Assembly: GCF_964355755.1 (NCBI RefSeq)
Contig: NC_092673.1
Span: forward strand, 24,185,001-24,249,000
DNA length: 64,000 nucleotides
Direction of reading: 5' to 3'
Origin: Antedon mediterranea
Lineage: Eukaryota; Echinodermata; Crinoidea; Comatulida; Antedonidae
Position 1 is the stretch's first letter. Each line of letters starts with the position of its first letter. Below, one piece after another: positions 12,301 through 40,862 of this stretch. A program made the position numbers and the translations under genes. The notes below the pieces were generated by a model. That model was not told the origin of the DNA. It saw only the letters and a list, made by a program, of their open reading frames with translations, and made no database searches.

Positions 12301-14484
12301 TCAATTGTTTGATAATAATTATTTACTGCAGCCTGGTTTCCTGAAATTATATAATAGTGATTTCAATCAAATTAACACCATAAGAATACGATTTTGCTGG
12401 TAGGTGTTTTTAATGAAGGATTTTTAATAATAAAAAAAAAAATGTAGTGGTGTAACTCAGACTGCAGTATATATGATTGATACTGATTTGATACTAAATT
12501 TTATATGATTGACATGGCAATGAAAAATTAATTTATTTTATTTATACGATATATCATATTGAATTATAAGAATAATAATTATTATAAGTTTTAGACAATA
12601 TCATTAAAGATGTATTGTGCCCTGAAAAAAATAATTCACTAAACAATTTTTGTTGTCACAGAAACATTGAATCGAAAAAGAAAATGTATTTACCTGTAAA
12701 AAAACTGTAATTTAAAGCAAACAATGTCAAAATGGGTGTCGGCCAATGGGTTTTTAGTTGAAACTAACCATTATTTTGTCATTTTATAAATGAAAACACA
12801 ATTTTTGTTTAGTTTTTTTTCTACGGAAGTGACTAATTTGATTAAAACTACAAAACTACCTATTCAAAGTTTTATTTATCTAATCTTTGTTGTTCATGTT
12901 TTTGGGGGATAATACATCTTTAAGTTTGTCTAATCAAGTTGTTTTACTTAATTGTTATGAAAATGCTGATAAAAACTGATAATTAATACACAAGCCCAAC
13001 ATGCATGGGGGTATATAATTATCCCCTTTAAAGTTTATGTGCACAGTACAGTTATTTACCTTTTGGTTCATCTTTTATATTTTGTGGCTTCTTTTCATGA
13101 AAGGCAAAAAATGCATAAGTGCGTTGCTCCTCTTCCTTTAAGTATAGAACGCAGAATTTATCCTTCCAACCCGGTGACCTTTTTAAAAAGCTTTTCTTGG
13201 CCTTTCCATTTTCATCTAAGGGTGTACCTTTCTTTAGAAACCCCTATTGTTATTTTGAAGAAAGCAAAACAAAAATATTTGAAAGTGATTATTACGCTTT
13301 TAAATAAAACTGAAACTATTACAAGCCTTTGAAATAACAACTGTGTGGTTTTCAATTCTATGAAAAATAAAGGGAAATTTAAAAGGTAATTTATGGCCAG
13401 ACATTTATTCTTTCATGTATCATATTCCTACACAATTAATGTATAATAAGTAATGTTTTCAGATACTTTCAATACAGTTTATCCATCCTATTTTAGCAGT
13501 AATTGATTTTCTTTTTAAAATCAATATTGTACCTTTTGTGGTATGTTTGCAGAAACAGTTACACATTTATTTTGGTAACATCACATCTAATTTTTGGACT
13601 GTGTTAAGCTTTTTATTATTAGCCGGTGGTCGTAACATTACAGGATGTTTGCCTTGGTATTTCTAATGTGGATAATCCTACTATTCTTTATGCAAAATAT
13701 CTTACTTATTCTTGTAGAACTAGTCGTAAGATGATTCCAAGTATTGTAAACAAAAATGTTCTAAAATTCGAAAAATTTATCGAACAACATATTGCTTTTA
13801 AGAATAATAACATTGACTCATGGAACAAAAAATGGAACTTCTTAAATCTTAATTAGTAATTTTTTTTCAGTAATTTGCCTTTGAATGTATAATAAATTAT
13901 ATATTTGAAAATATTATCATTATTACTTATTAGTGTGGTTTTTTAATTCCTACACTATAGAGTAGCTCAAGAACAATCTTATTAACAATCATTATCATCA
14001 TGATTATGACTTATACTGTAATTAGTCATAGGTAGGCCTATGTTCACCTAACATAGTTTCTAGTATATACAGTATTATACAGTATATCGTTTTACTATTG
14101 ATATATATTAACTAGTAAATGAAGAATCATTGATTACATAAAATATATGTTCACGTCATAATAAACATCGTTTCTATGCTTAATAAGCATAAGCTACACT
14201 TCTTCCTTGCTAGGCCTAGGACAATGAAACCACAAAGGCACGACCGCAAAATACACACTCTTATTGGCTAAACTCCCCTGTATTTCAATGTCAAATCAGG
14301 CCTAGGCCTAGGCTTGTGTACAAAATACTTGGGTTTTTTAAAGATGCTACATATTTTCTTGTTAATATAACTGTATGACATATAATTCCAGATCATACAA
14401 ATAATAATGTTCAGGCCTATTAAAACAATAAACTGAACTTACTTGGTAAATAACTTCAATATGTGTCGTTTCTTCTTCGGCCAT
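3385..14484 (-). CDS. PH-PTB docking adaptor (DOK/IRS family), 7 coding exons
   Basis: This is a cytoplasmic adaptor that would be recruited to activated receptor tyrosine kinases and phosphorylated on its tail. The exons on the minus strand are 14484-14443, 13231-13060, 10955-10773, 10222-10110, 8506-8303, 6675-6561 and 5732-3385. All have GT-AG borders and matching phases, and together they give about 1058 aa. The start MAEEETTHIEV is the only in-frame ATG of exon 1. Residues about 10-132 form a PH domain ending DLWVFYLQIQ. Residues about 133-238 form an IRS-type PTB domain containing WPLKCVRGF and FKFDAGRNSPMGQGSYMF, closer to DOK than to IRS1. The tail (277-1058) starts with a proline-rich PPPLPPPRDG. 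It carries YxxM motifs (YTTM 431, YIDM 594, an array at 666-765), two YENA (469, 477) and YEDI-type sites. The donor of exon 6 (G|GTTAAT) is weak. Family membership is firm; the DOK-versus-IRS subfamily is an inference. Confidence 0.9.
4250..4572 (-). repeat. Coding minisatellite of YTEM-type units in the docking protein
   Basis: Eight consecutive units of 11-15 codons encode variants of EAYTEMNNAKTVLP. The central motifs in order are YTEM, YTEI, YTEI, YTEM, YTEM, YAKM, YTEV and YTEM (protein residues about 665-766). The array is in frame and lies in the last exon. Five of the eight keep YxxM, the known binding motif of the PI3-kinase p85 SH2 domains. Unit length varies by whole codons, as expected for a minisatellite under reading-frame constraint. 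The antisense open frame over this stretch (4346-4783) is a by-product. Confidence 0.85.
5812..6005. repeat. 34-35-bp tandem repeat (GAGGGGACACCATTAG)
   Basis: About six tandem units alternate between GAGGGGACACCATTAGTG and GAGGGGACACCATTAGAA types, each followed by a GATACC or GACACC TATATT segment. The array lies in the last intron of the docking-protein gene, just upstream of its final exon. Degenerate single copies of the same words occur at 6055-6225, 8240-8300, 38100-38215, 46740-46930, 54515-54600 and 60545-60690. The array therefore seems to be an amplified piece of a dispersed repeat. Confidence 0.8.
6478..6540. mobile_element. MITE family A, truncated copy 2
   Basis: Only the right part remains: CATCATGTCCATATATAAGC, a CACATCACA word and the right terminal repeat in the degraded form TTGATAGTGTACAGTAGTCG. 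It lies in the last intron of the docking-protein gene. Confidence 0.7.
7279..7610. mobile_element. MITE family B, degenerate copy 2
   Basis: It matches copy 1 along its length: ACATAAAACAAAACAAAA near the left, ATGATGTCATGATTAAAAA in the middle, and TTTCTTTTGTTTTATGTAAG with TTATCGTCGATTGTTATTGT at the right. The left terminus has lost most of the TIR (GACGATAACTAGATAAAT). It lies in an intron of the docking-protein gene. Confidence 0.7.
8600..9160. repeat. Pyrimidine-rich minisatellite in an intron of the docking-protein gene
   Basis: About ten imperfect units of roughly 50-60 bp read like CTCCCTAAGTATCCTCAACC followed by TCCTCCCCAATTTCTCACCA. Similar short copies recur at 9880-9980. On the gene's own (minus) strand the transcript would be purine-rich. 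No coding potential. Confidence 0.8.
9485..9723 (-). mobile_element. tRNA-derived SINE, family 1, copy 1
   Basis: Read on the minus strand it starts with a Leu/Ser-tRNA-like head. The A box is GTGGCCGAGCGGTTAAGAC and the B box GGGGTTCGAGGC. A family-specific body follows (CTGGTGGTAGAACGAGTC, GGACTATAAACCGTATGTCC, GGGGTTACCCCGGTG). Two further copies share the body (44480-44640 and 51125-51332). The tRNA-like part lacks a credible cloverleaf and continues into the body, so it is not a functional tRNA gene. Confidence 0.8.
10461..10587. mobile_element. MITE family A, copy 3
   Basis: The left end AAGCTATGTCTACACTATCA matches the family TIR with one change. The interior has CAAATATGGTAG, ATGACATCATTGTG and GGGCACATTACATTTTGTTG. 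The right end is eroded (AAAGTTTGTAGTGTAGG). It lies in an intron of the docking-protein gene. Confidence 0.8.
10989..11240. mobile_element. Possible MITE with short inverted ends
   Basis: GGTGGGTTCACACTATG at the left faces TGTGTGTGAACCTAACC at the right, an imperfect inverted repeat of about 15 bp. The roughly 250 bp between them contain a CTACTAGATACTAG palindrome and no coding sequence. Target-site duplications are not clear. Confidence 0.45.
12038..12209. mobile_element. MITE family A, copy 4 (rearranged)
   Basis: A right-end-like sequence (ACAGTGTAGACAAAGCTT) sits at the left border. It is followed by AACTAGTTTGACAAAAATAA, a duplicated CAAATATGGTAGTGATGTGC block, CATCATGTCCATATATGGGC and the right TIR GTTTGATAGTGTAGACA. 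The doubled core suggests an internal duplication or one copy nested in another. Confidence 0.7.
13530..13900 (+). pseudogene. Remnant of a non-LTR retrotransposon (RT C-terminus)
   Basis: The frame around 13553 reads ETVTHLFW, the usual start of the C-terminal zinc-finger-like region of L1/Tx1-type ORF2 proteins, before stops interrupt it. The open stretch to 13856 (ILYAKYLTYSCRTSRKMIPS, later FEKFIEQHIAFKNNNIDSWN) resembles the extreme C-terminus of the same protein class. Only a decayed 3' end is present, in the first intron of the docking-protein gene and opposite to that gene. Confidence 0.5.
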
Positions 14485-16140
14485 CGCCGCCCTTGTTTAC
14501 TAATTTTTAAATGCCCTTTGACCTTACACGTTTAAAATATAAATATTCATGAAACTTTTTCTTTGAGGACGCCGTACTTAGATTTTAAGAAATAAACAAG
14601 AATATTGCAATTGTTATTCTATATGGGTTTTAGAAATTAAATGTATATGTTATTATTAATGATGATTGAAGTAGGTCTGCTGGGATCAGGTGCCGTTTTC
14701 GGCCACCTCGACTTATATGGACTATACCATTATTATGATAGGGGTGTGGTGTATTATGTTTTATGTAGAGAAGGGTGTCTATTGAATGGGAAGACAATAC
14801 AATTGTTCTGTTATGTAACCTACAGTACAAACTACTGTACAAGGAACAATACAGAACATCAAAAACTAGCATGTTAAAAAGGCATGTTATTATTAGGTAG
14901 GCCTACTGTGTTAGGGAATGCCAAGATTTTGTAACAATATTACTATATTAACTAAATATATTTTATATAAAACAAATTGTATAGACAAATTTAATGAAGA
15001 ACCATCTACTATAACTGGATAAAGCCATTTAGGAAAAATAATAAACAAGTTGATCATAACGAGTGGTTTTCAAAGGCCCAAAGCAAAACAAAATTCCATG
15101 CAAAACAACGTTAACGGAATATACTATGTATAAAGGAACCAAACCTTGAACAATATTTGTTAGATAAAACTAATTTTAAGAGTATCAATTTAAAATTTAA
15201 AGCAAGATCAAACTCTCTAGATCTTGAGGGTCGTAGAAAATCATGGTCAAATCATAACACAGGATTATGTAAGATGTGTACAGTACAAACGAAAAAGAAA
15301 CAGTAAACCATTTTTTATTTAAATGTCCTTCATTAAACTCTGTTAGACAATAATTAAGTATGTACCGGGATAATTTTAATCAGTGGACCTCAGTTAAAAC
15401 ACCACTTTATGCTAGACAATTTATTCACTGAAAATGAAACATTAGGAAAAATCTTTGATTTTTATTGTAAAACATATTTAATGAAAGCATGGGTTACTAG
15501 ATCTACAATTTTATCAACATTACCTCTCTCAACTAATTGATTAATATAGTAAACAAGCTACAGACATCTCTATGAGGATGTATCTGTAAGTTTTATTTAT
15601 TTCTTAGGCCTATCCTGTATTTTTGTTGTTCTGTTTTTATTTTTGTAGTTATATATATTGTACAATAATTATACGTATTATGTATTTTCATACAGATCTA
15701 ATTAATTAGTTTACATTTTGTTTTGATGTTATAGTATTTAGAACTTTGTGGCTTATGTTATTTGTAATTTTGTCTGTAAATTGGATGCACCATTAACAAA
15801 AACAAACAATAAATAAATACTTTAAACAGGGAGATGTATATAGACTCAGATAATAAAGATATATACAAATATAAATTTATATCAATATCTCAATAGCTCA
15901 AATTTATAAAACAGCGCCATCAGAATTCAATATCAATGATAGTGTATTAAAGTAGATATATAACTGTGTCTAACTATTTAATTATTACAGTTAAATGCGT
16001 GTACTATATTTTTTGTTGAACAGTAACATGTCCAGATGGAAATAAATCGAAAGCGGCGGTTACCAGGAAGTTTCACCCAGTCAAGGAGACGAGTATAGAT
16101 AACAATGAGTATTACGTAATAACTTGAAGTGAGTCAATTA
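14485..16140. other. Intergenic region upstream of the docking-protein gene
   Basis: The promoter of the minus-strand docking-protein gene must lie just above 14484. An AT-rich TAAAATATAAATATTCATG block at about 14532-14551 is the only TATA-like candidate and it is weak. The rest holds a decayed LINE (14980-15810, listed separately) and AT-rich sequence with AGGCCTA words. I see no gene. Confidence 0.5.
14980..15810 (+). pseudogene. Decayed non-LTR retrotransposon 3' end
   Basis: Frame pieces read FKARSNSLDLEGRRKSW, then NHNTGLCKMC, then after a frameshift ETVNHFLFKCPSLNSVR. Together these form the CxxC...H....C zinc-knuckle-like end of many non-LTR ORF2 proteins. Multiple stops and at least one frameshift are present. 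An A-rich stretch, ACAAACAATAAATAAATAC, ends the copy near 15820. Confidence 0.6.
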
Positions 16141-16149
16141 AAATGTTTA

Positions 16150-17008
16150 GCCAGGGAAGTGACATTACTTTTATGGATATTGGCTATGGGATGGTTGTGG
16201 AAAAGTATGGTAATTACAATGATAGATAAAAATAAATGGGGTGATTAGAAAAATATGGGAACATGAGAAGGTAGTAATAAGCATGTTTAAAGATGAATAG
16301 AGGGATAAAGAATAATGATAGGATGCTAAGAGTGATAAAGAGAATGAGAAGGAATATGCTGAGAAGAATATATGAACGAATGAGGATGAGAAAAGAATGG
16401 GAGTCATAGGGATAGGGTAAACGACAAGTGTTTGTTATTGAGATGATGTAGAGGAGGATAGAAGGACGACCCAAAAGATGCGAATAATGAGAAGGTGATG
16501 ACGGTTGTGAAAAGTGATGGGAGGATCAAATCAGTAGGATAATACGAACGATGATGATGAGGAAGAGGAGGGTAATATGAATCATTAGAGGAGATGAGCT
16601 TTATTGATAAGGAGGGTGATAAGAATGATAAATCATCAGAGGATGATGAAAAGGTGATGGGTTATGGTGATACGAATGATGAGGTGATGGGTTATGGTGA
16701 TGTGGAGGGTGATACGAATGATGAGGTGATGAGGAAGGTGATACAAATAATGAGGTGATGGGTTATGGTGATGAGGAGGGTGATGCGAATGATGAGGTGA
16801 TGGGTTATTTTGATGAGGGAGGGTGATACGAATGATGAGGTGATGGGTTATGGTGATGAGGAGGGTGATACGAATGTTGAGGTGATGGGTTATGGTGATG
16901 AGGAGGGTGATACGAATGATGAGGTGATGGGTTATGGTGATGACGAGGGTGATACGAATGATGAGGTGATGGGTTATGGTGATGATGATGATGGTAATAC
17001 GAATGATG
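16150..17008. repeat. 42-bp minisatellite, left block
   Basis: Tandem units of 42 bp contain GATGAGGAGGGTGATACGAA followed by TGATGAGGTGATGGGTTATG. Units are regular from about 16640 and degenerate towards 16150 (GATGAG, AATGAG and GGATGATG words). Because 42 is divisible by three, frames stay open on both strands and yield acidic pseudo-proteins (GDEEGDTNDEVMGY); these are not genes. The field is interrupted at 17009 by a LINE and resumes at 19213. Confidence 0.9.
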
Positions 17009-19212
17009 ATGGAGTGTCTTAATTGATTTTGAAGGTGATTTAAATGAAGCTTTGGATATGTTTTATAATTTGTTAAATGCTGCCGTCAATGACACAGTGC
17101 CTAAAATTAGAAAGCGCAGAAAGCTTCCTCCGTGGTTTGACAATGAGTTGAGAAGTGTGCTTCAACTCAAAGAAAAGTATTATAGATATCTGAAAAAAAA
17201 TAATAATCGGTTAGCCCAAAGTAATTTCAAATTTGCTCGCGCGTCTTTTAAAAAAATGTGCAATAAAAAGTACAAAGATTACTTGGACTCTTTGGCTAAG
17301 CAAATTGTCACTAACAGTAAAAGATTCTGGAGCTGGATGAAAACTAAATACAAGTCAAATAATCTTCCTTCTGTCATGAGTCACGATAACATTTCATTCC
17401 AGTCTAATTATGATAAAGCTACCACATTTAATTCTTATTTTCATTCTTTTTTCAGTGAGCCTTCTCCGGACGTTCCCCGGGACTATCCAGGTCTTCCTGA
17501 CTATGCGGTGGATAACTTAAGTTCTCTGTCTGTGAATCAGCATTCTGTGGAAAAGGCACTTAGTAACATTGATATCAATAAAGCTACTGGCATTGATCAG
17601 ATTAGTAACGTTGTCTTAAAGGGTGCCTCCTCCTCACTCTCTTATCCGCTTTGCAAATTGTTTCAGCTATCTTTTAATTCTGGGGTTTTTCCTTCATCTT
17701 GGAAACACGCTAATATTGTCCCAATTCACAAGAGTGGTCCCAAAAAACTAATCTGTAACTATCGTCCTATTTCGTTATTGCCTACTATGTCTAAGATTTT
17801 TGAGCGCATTGTGCATGATGGTTTGTCATCACATGTTGCTAATGCTTTAAGTCCTAGGCAGCATGGTTTTGTCTCTGGGAGATCATGTCAAACCAACCTC
17901 GCACTGCTTCTTGCTACATCATACGATGCAATTAACAGCAAGAAGCAGTGCGATGTGATTTACACTGATTTCTCTAAGGCTTTTGATTCCGTTTCCCATG
18001 ATTTGCTTATTTTTAAACTTTCAAAATTTGGTTTATCCGGTTCACTGTTAAGTTGGTTTAAAAGCTATTTAACTAATAGACAACAGCGTGTTGTCATTGG
18101 GGGAGAGACATCTGATTGGCTCCCTGTGTTATCGGGCGTTCCGCAGGGCTCGATCCTGGGCCCGCTTTTGTTTAATTTATTTATCAACGATCTTCCTTTA
18201 AAATTTAATCATTCCGAGTCTCTTTTATTTGCTGACGATCTGAAATTGTTTAAAGTGATTACCACTCCACAGGATGCTTTTTCACTTCAGGAGGATCTGG
18301 ATGGTCTCGTGGAATGGACGGAGAAGTGGGGGATAAAACTTAATGCTAATAAATGCAAATATTTATCTATAACACTTAAAAAAAGGCCTGTGCTCTTCAA
18401 TTATAATCTGAGTGGACATGATCTTGAGATGGTTTATGTATGGAAAGATTTAGGTATTTTTATTGATAGTAAATTAAATTTTTGTTCACATATTAATCAT
18501 GTGTTGTCAAAAGCTAATAGAATGATGGGCTTAATATGGAGAAATTGTAGGTTTATGAACGACGGCAGGGCACTTTTATCTTTATACAAATCTATTATAC
18601 GTCCTCACCTTAAATATTGTTCTGCAATTTTCAATTCAATTTCTCCATGTCAGGCCCGTCGAATCGACACTGTTCAACGGAAGTTTGTTCGATTCCTGTC
18701 TTATAACTGTGTTAATTTTGCCTTTTCCATTGATTCTGTCAGCAATCGTCGAACTATATCTGATATGGTTTTTTTATATAATATTTTAAATTCTAAATAT
18801 GACTGTTCATTAATTTCACTATTTAGTTTAAATGTTCCTGGTCGTACACGAAATAGACATTTATTGCATATTCCTTTTAGCCGTGTCGACTGTACTAAGA
18901 GGGGACTTTTTCATTGACTACCTTATACATTTAATAATCTAAATAGCAATCATATCGATATTTTTAATGATAGACTTGGTTATTTTAAGAGGACGATGAT
19001 GTGTTCACTTCTTGAACAGTCTGCATAACCTGTTTTAATTGAAATTTTTTATGGCATGCCAATCTATGTTTTATATATATATTTATATATTTTATCTGTA
19101 TTTTATTGTTAACCGTTTTTGATGTTGTATTGTTTTATGTTTCAAACCTGTTAGTGGCGGTATTTATCGCTGTTGGTTTTAATTGAATAAAATAAAATAA
19201 AAATAAAATAAA
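17009..19212 (+). mobile_element. 5'-truncated non-LTR retrotransposon (Jockey/CR1-like)
   Basis: The element begins right after minisatellite sequence and ends in a pure (AAAAT)n-type tail, GAATAAAATAAAATAAAAAT, directly abutting minisatellite again. It carries one long reading frame (17052-18917) with a reverse transcriptase but no endonuclease domain and no ORF1. It was therefore 5'-truncated on insertion, as is usual for LINEs. The open RT frame suggests a fairly recent copy. Clade assignment is from motif style only. Confidence 0.9.
17052..18917 (+). CDS. Reverse transcriptase of non-LTR retrotransposon
   Basis: This is an uninterrupted frame of about 620 codons, open at the 5' end; the first in-frame ATG is at 17058 but the true protein began upstream of the truncation. 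In order it shows a linker with WFDNELRSVLQLKEKYYRYL, RT motifs with NYRPISLLPTMSKIFERIV, QHGFVSGRSCQTNLAL, YTDFSKAFDSVSHDLL, GVPQGSILGPLLFNLFINDL and the catalytic FADD box (LLFADDLKLF), then NANKCKYLSI and a C-terminal thumb region (SIIRPHLKYCSAIF). The polymerase aspartates in DFSKAFD and FADD are intact. There is no endonuclease domain, so the copy is not expected to move by itself. Confidence 0.9.
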   Translation: MDMFYNLLNAAVNDTVPKIRKRRKLPPWFDNELRSVLQLKEKYYRYLKKNNNRLAQSNFKFARASFKKMCNKKYKDYLDSLAKQIVTNSKRFWSWMKTKYKSNNLPSVMSHDNISFQSNYDKATTFNSYFHSFFSEPSPDVPRDYPGLPDYAVDNLSSLSVNQHSVEKALSNIDINKATGIDQISNVVLKGASSSLSYPLCKLFQLSFNSGVFPSSWKHANIVPIHKSGPKKLICNYRPISLLPTMSKIFERIVHDGLSSHVANALSPRQHGFVSGRSCQTNLALLLATSYDAINSKKQCDVIYTDFSKAFDSVSHDLLIFKLSKFGLSGSLLSWFKSYLTNRQQRVVIGGETSDWLPVLSGVPQGSILGPLLFNLFINDLPLKFNHSESLLFADDLKLFKVITTPQDAFSLQEDLDGLVEWTEKWGIKLNANKCKYLSITLKKRPVLFNYNLSGHDLEMVYVWKDLGIFIDSKLNFCSHINHVLSKANRMMGLIWRNCRFMNDGRALLSLYKSIIRPHLKYCSAIFNSISPCQARRIDTVQRKFVRFLSYNCVNFAFSIDSVSNRRTISDMVFLYNILNSKYDCSLISLFSLNVPGRTRNRHLLHIPFSRVDCTKRGLFH

Positions 19213-20410
19213 ATGAGGTGATGGGTTATGGTGATGAGGAGGGTTGAAACGAATGATGAGGTGATGGGTTATGGTGATGAGGAGGGTGATACAAATGATG
19301 AGGTGATGGGTTATGGTGGTGAGGAGGGTTGATACGAATGATGAGGTGATGGGTTATGGTGATGAGGAGGGTGATACGAATGATGAGGTGATGGGTTATG
19401 GTGGTGGTGATGATGATGGTAATACGAATGATGAAGTGATGGGTTATGGTGATGAGAAGGGTGATACGAATGTTGAGGTGATGGGTTATGGTGATGAGGA
19501 GGGTGATACGAATGATGAGGTGATGGGTTATGGTGATGACGAGGGTGATACGCACGATGAGGTGATGGAATGTGGTGATGAGGAGGGTGATACGAATGAT
19601 GAGGTGATGAGTTATGGTGATGAGGAGGATGATACGAATGATGAGGTGATGTGTTATGGTGATGAGGAGGGTTGAAACGAATGATGAGGTGATGGGTTAT
19701 GGTGATGAGGAGGGTGATACAAATGATGAGGTGATGGGTTATGGTGGTGAGGAGGGTTGATACGAATGATGAGGTGATGGGTTATGGTGATGAGGAGGGT
19801 GATACGAATGATGAGGTGATGGGTTATGGTGGTGGTGATGATGATGGTAATACGAATGATGAAGTGATGGGTTATGGTGATGAGAAGGGTGATACGAATG
19901 TTGAGGTGATGGGTTATGGTGATGAGGAGGGTGATACGAATGATGAGGTGATGGGTTATGGTGATGACGAGGGTGATACGCACGATGAGGTGATGGAATG
20001 TGGTGATGAGGAGGGTGATACGAATGATGAGGTGATGAGTTATGGTGATGAGGAGGATGATACGAATGATGAGGTGATGGGTTATGGTGATGACGAGGGT
20101 GATACGCATGATGAGGTGATGGAATGTGGTGATGAGGAGGGTGATACCAATGATGAGGTGATGAATTATGGTGATGAGGAGGATGATACGAATGATGAGG
20201 TGATGGGTTATGTTGATGAGGAGGATGATACGAATGATGAGGTGACGGGTTATGGTGATGTGGAGAGTGATACGAATTATGAGGTGATGGGTTTCTGTTA
20301 TGGAGACGATGAGGGTGATACGCATGATGAGGTGATGGAATATGGTGATGAGGAGGGTGATATGATGGATCATATTGATGAGAAAGTGACGATCGACAGT
20401 TATTGAGACG
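19213..20410. repeat. 42-bp minisatellite, right block with 428-bp higher-order repeat
   Basis: This continues the left block (GATGAGGTGATGGGTTATGG units). Within it a segment of about 428 bp is repeated almost exactly: the rare variant GGGTTGAAACGAATGATG occurs at 19241 and again at 19669, and the following variants (GGTGGTGATGATGATGGTAA, GATGACGAGGGTGATACGCA) appear in the same order in both. Long frames on both strands (for example 19741-20406) come from the 3-fold period and have no family resemblance, so I do not call a gene. Confidence 0.9.
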
Positions 20411-21241
20411 ATGAAGGTGAAGGTGAATAATAAGCATGTGATGGGTTGATGGTGATGAACAGGGTTGTGCGAATGATAAGTTGATGGAGTATGGAGACGA
20501 TTGAATTATTACTGTAGCGTGATACGAACTGCGAGAATTATAGGAAAAATTACTTACGATTTATTAAGATGATGTTCTTGGGATGAGGGCTACAATGATA
20601 GTGGTGAGGAGGATGATACCGTAAGTAAGACGAATTATCATACGGTGATAAAAGATATAGAACTGACGGTCTTTAATTATATGTCATAAAAATATTAATT
20701 GCAGTTGTATATGTAAGTGAAAGTTCAAACGGATTTAGTGTCTGAATGAATATTTTTTTTTTTTAAACCTGACGAATCAGAATAGATTATTAATAAAACG
20801 AGTAAAGGTGGACGTAGTAGACGTAGACGTAATAACAATCAGTTGCCATAATGGTAAAAAAAAAGAAAGATAATACTGTAATTATTATTTCTCAAAATAC
20901 AAATGGTTTTTTTGCGACGTCACACTACACATGTGTAGTAAAATCATTCATTTTACAACACTACCCGCAAAACATAAAATGAACCTTACGTTTTCGGTAA
21001 TTATCTTATATTACATTTTTATTCCTTTAGTGATATTTAGGTTTTGCAGAAAGTCTTTCCATAGATCACGACAGTAGGACGAGCAGTGGACAGTGACAAG
21101 AAGAAGGTGATTTTTTCTGTCTTTCTGATTTCTCTGGTATATAAACATAGTCTGTTAATTTATAGTGAATATTATATATTTTATAACCGAACAGAAACCT
21201 TTTTAATTCACATTGATTTAAACATTTTCTTAGGTGGTAAG
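20411..21241. other. Intergenic region and probable 5' UTR of the ABCC4-like gene
   Basis: Degenerate minisatellite words fade by about 20650. A possible non-coding first exon ends at 21106 (AAGAAG followed by GTGATT), with an acceptor CTTAG at 21229-21233 just ahead of the start codon at 21242. This UTR intron is inferred from splice signals only. No other gene is visible. Confidence 0.4.

Positions 21242-40862
<19,621 letters not shown>

Noticed and set aside
16810-17022. Open frame encoding acidic GDEEGDTNDEVMGY repeats
   Set aside because: It is a translation of the 42-bp minisatellite. The period is a multiple of three, so several frames on both strands stay open. There is no flanking gene structure.
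19654-20437. Long minus-strand frames rich in His/Pro/Ser (PSPHHSYHPPHHHN) and in Ile/Thr
   Set aside because: They are antisense shadows of the minisatellite, in two frames at once, with no family resemblance and with the same 14-residue period.
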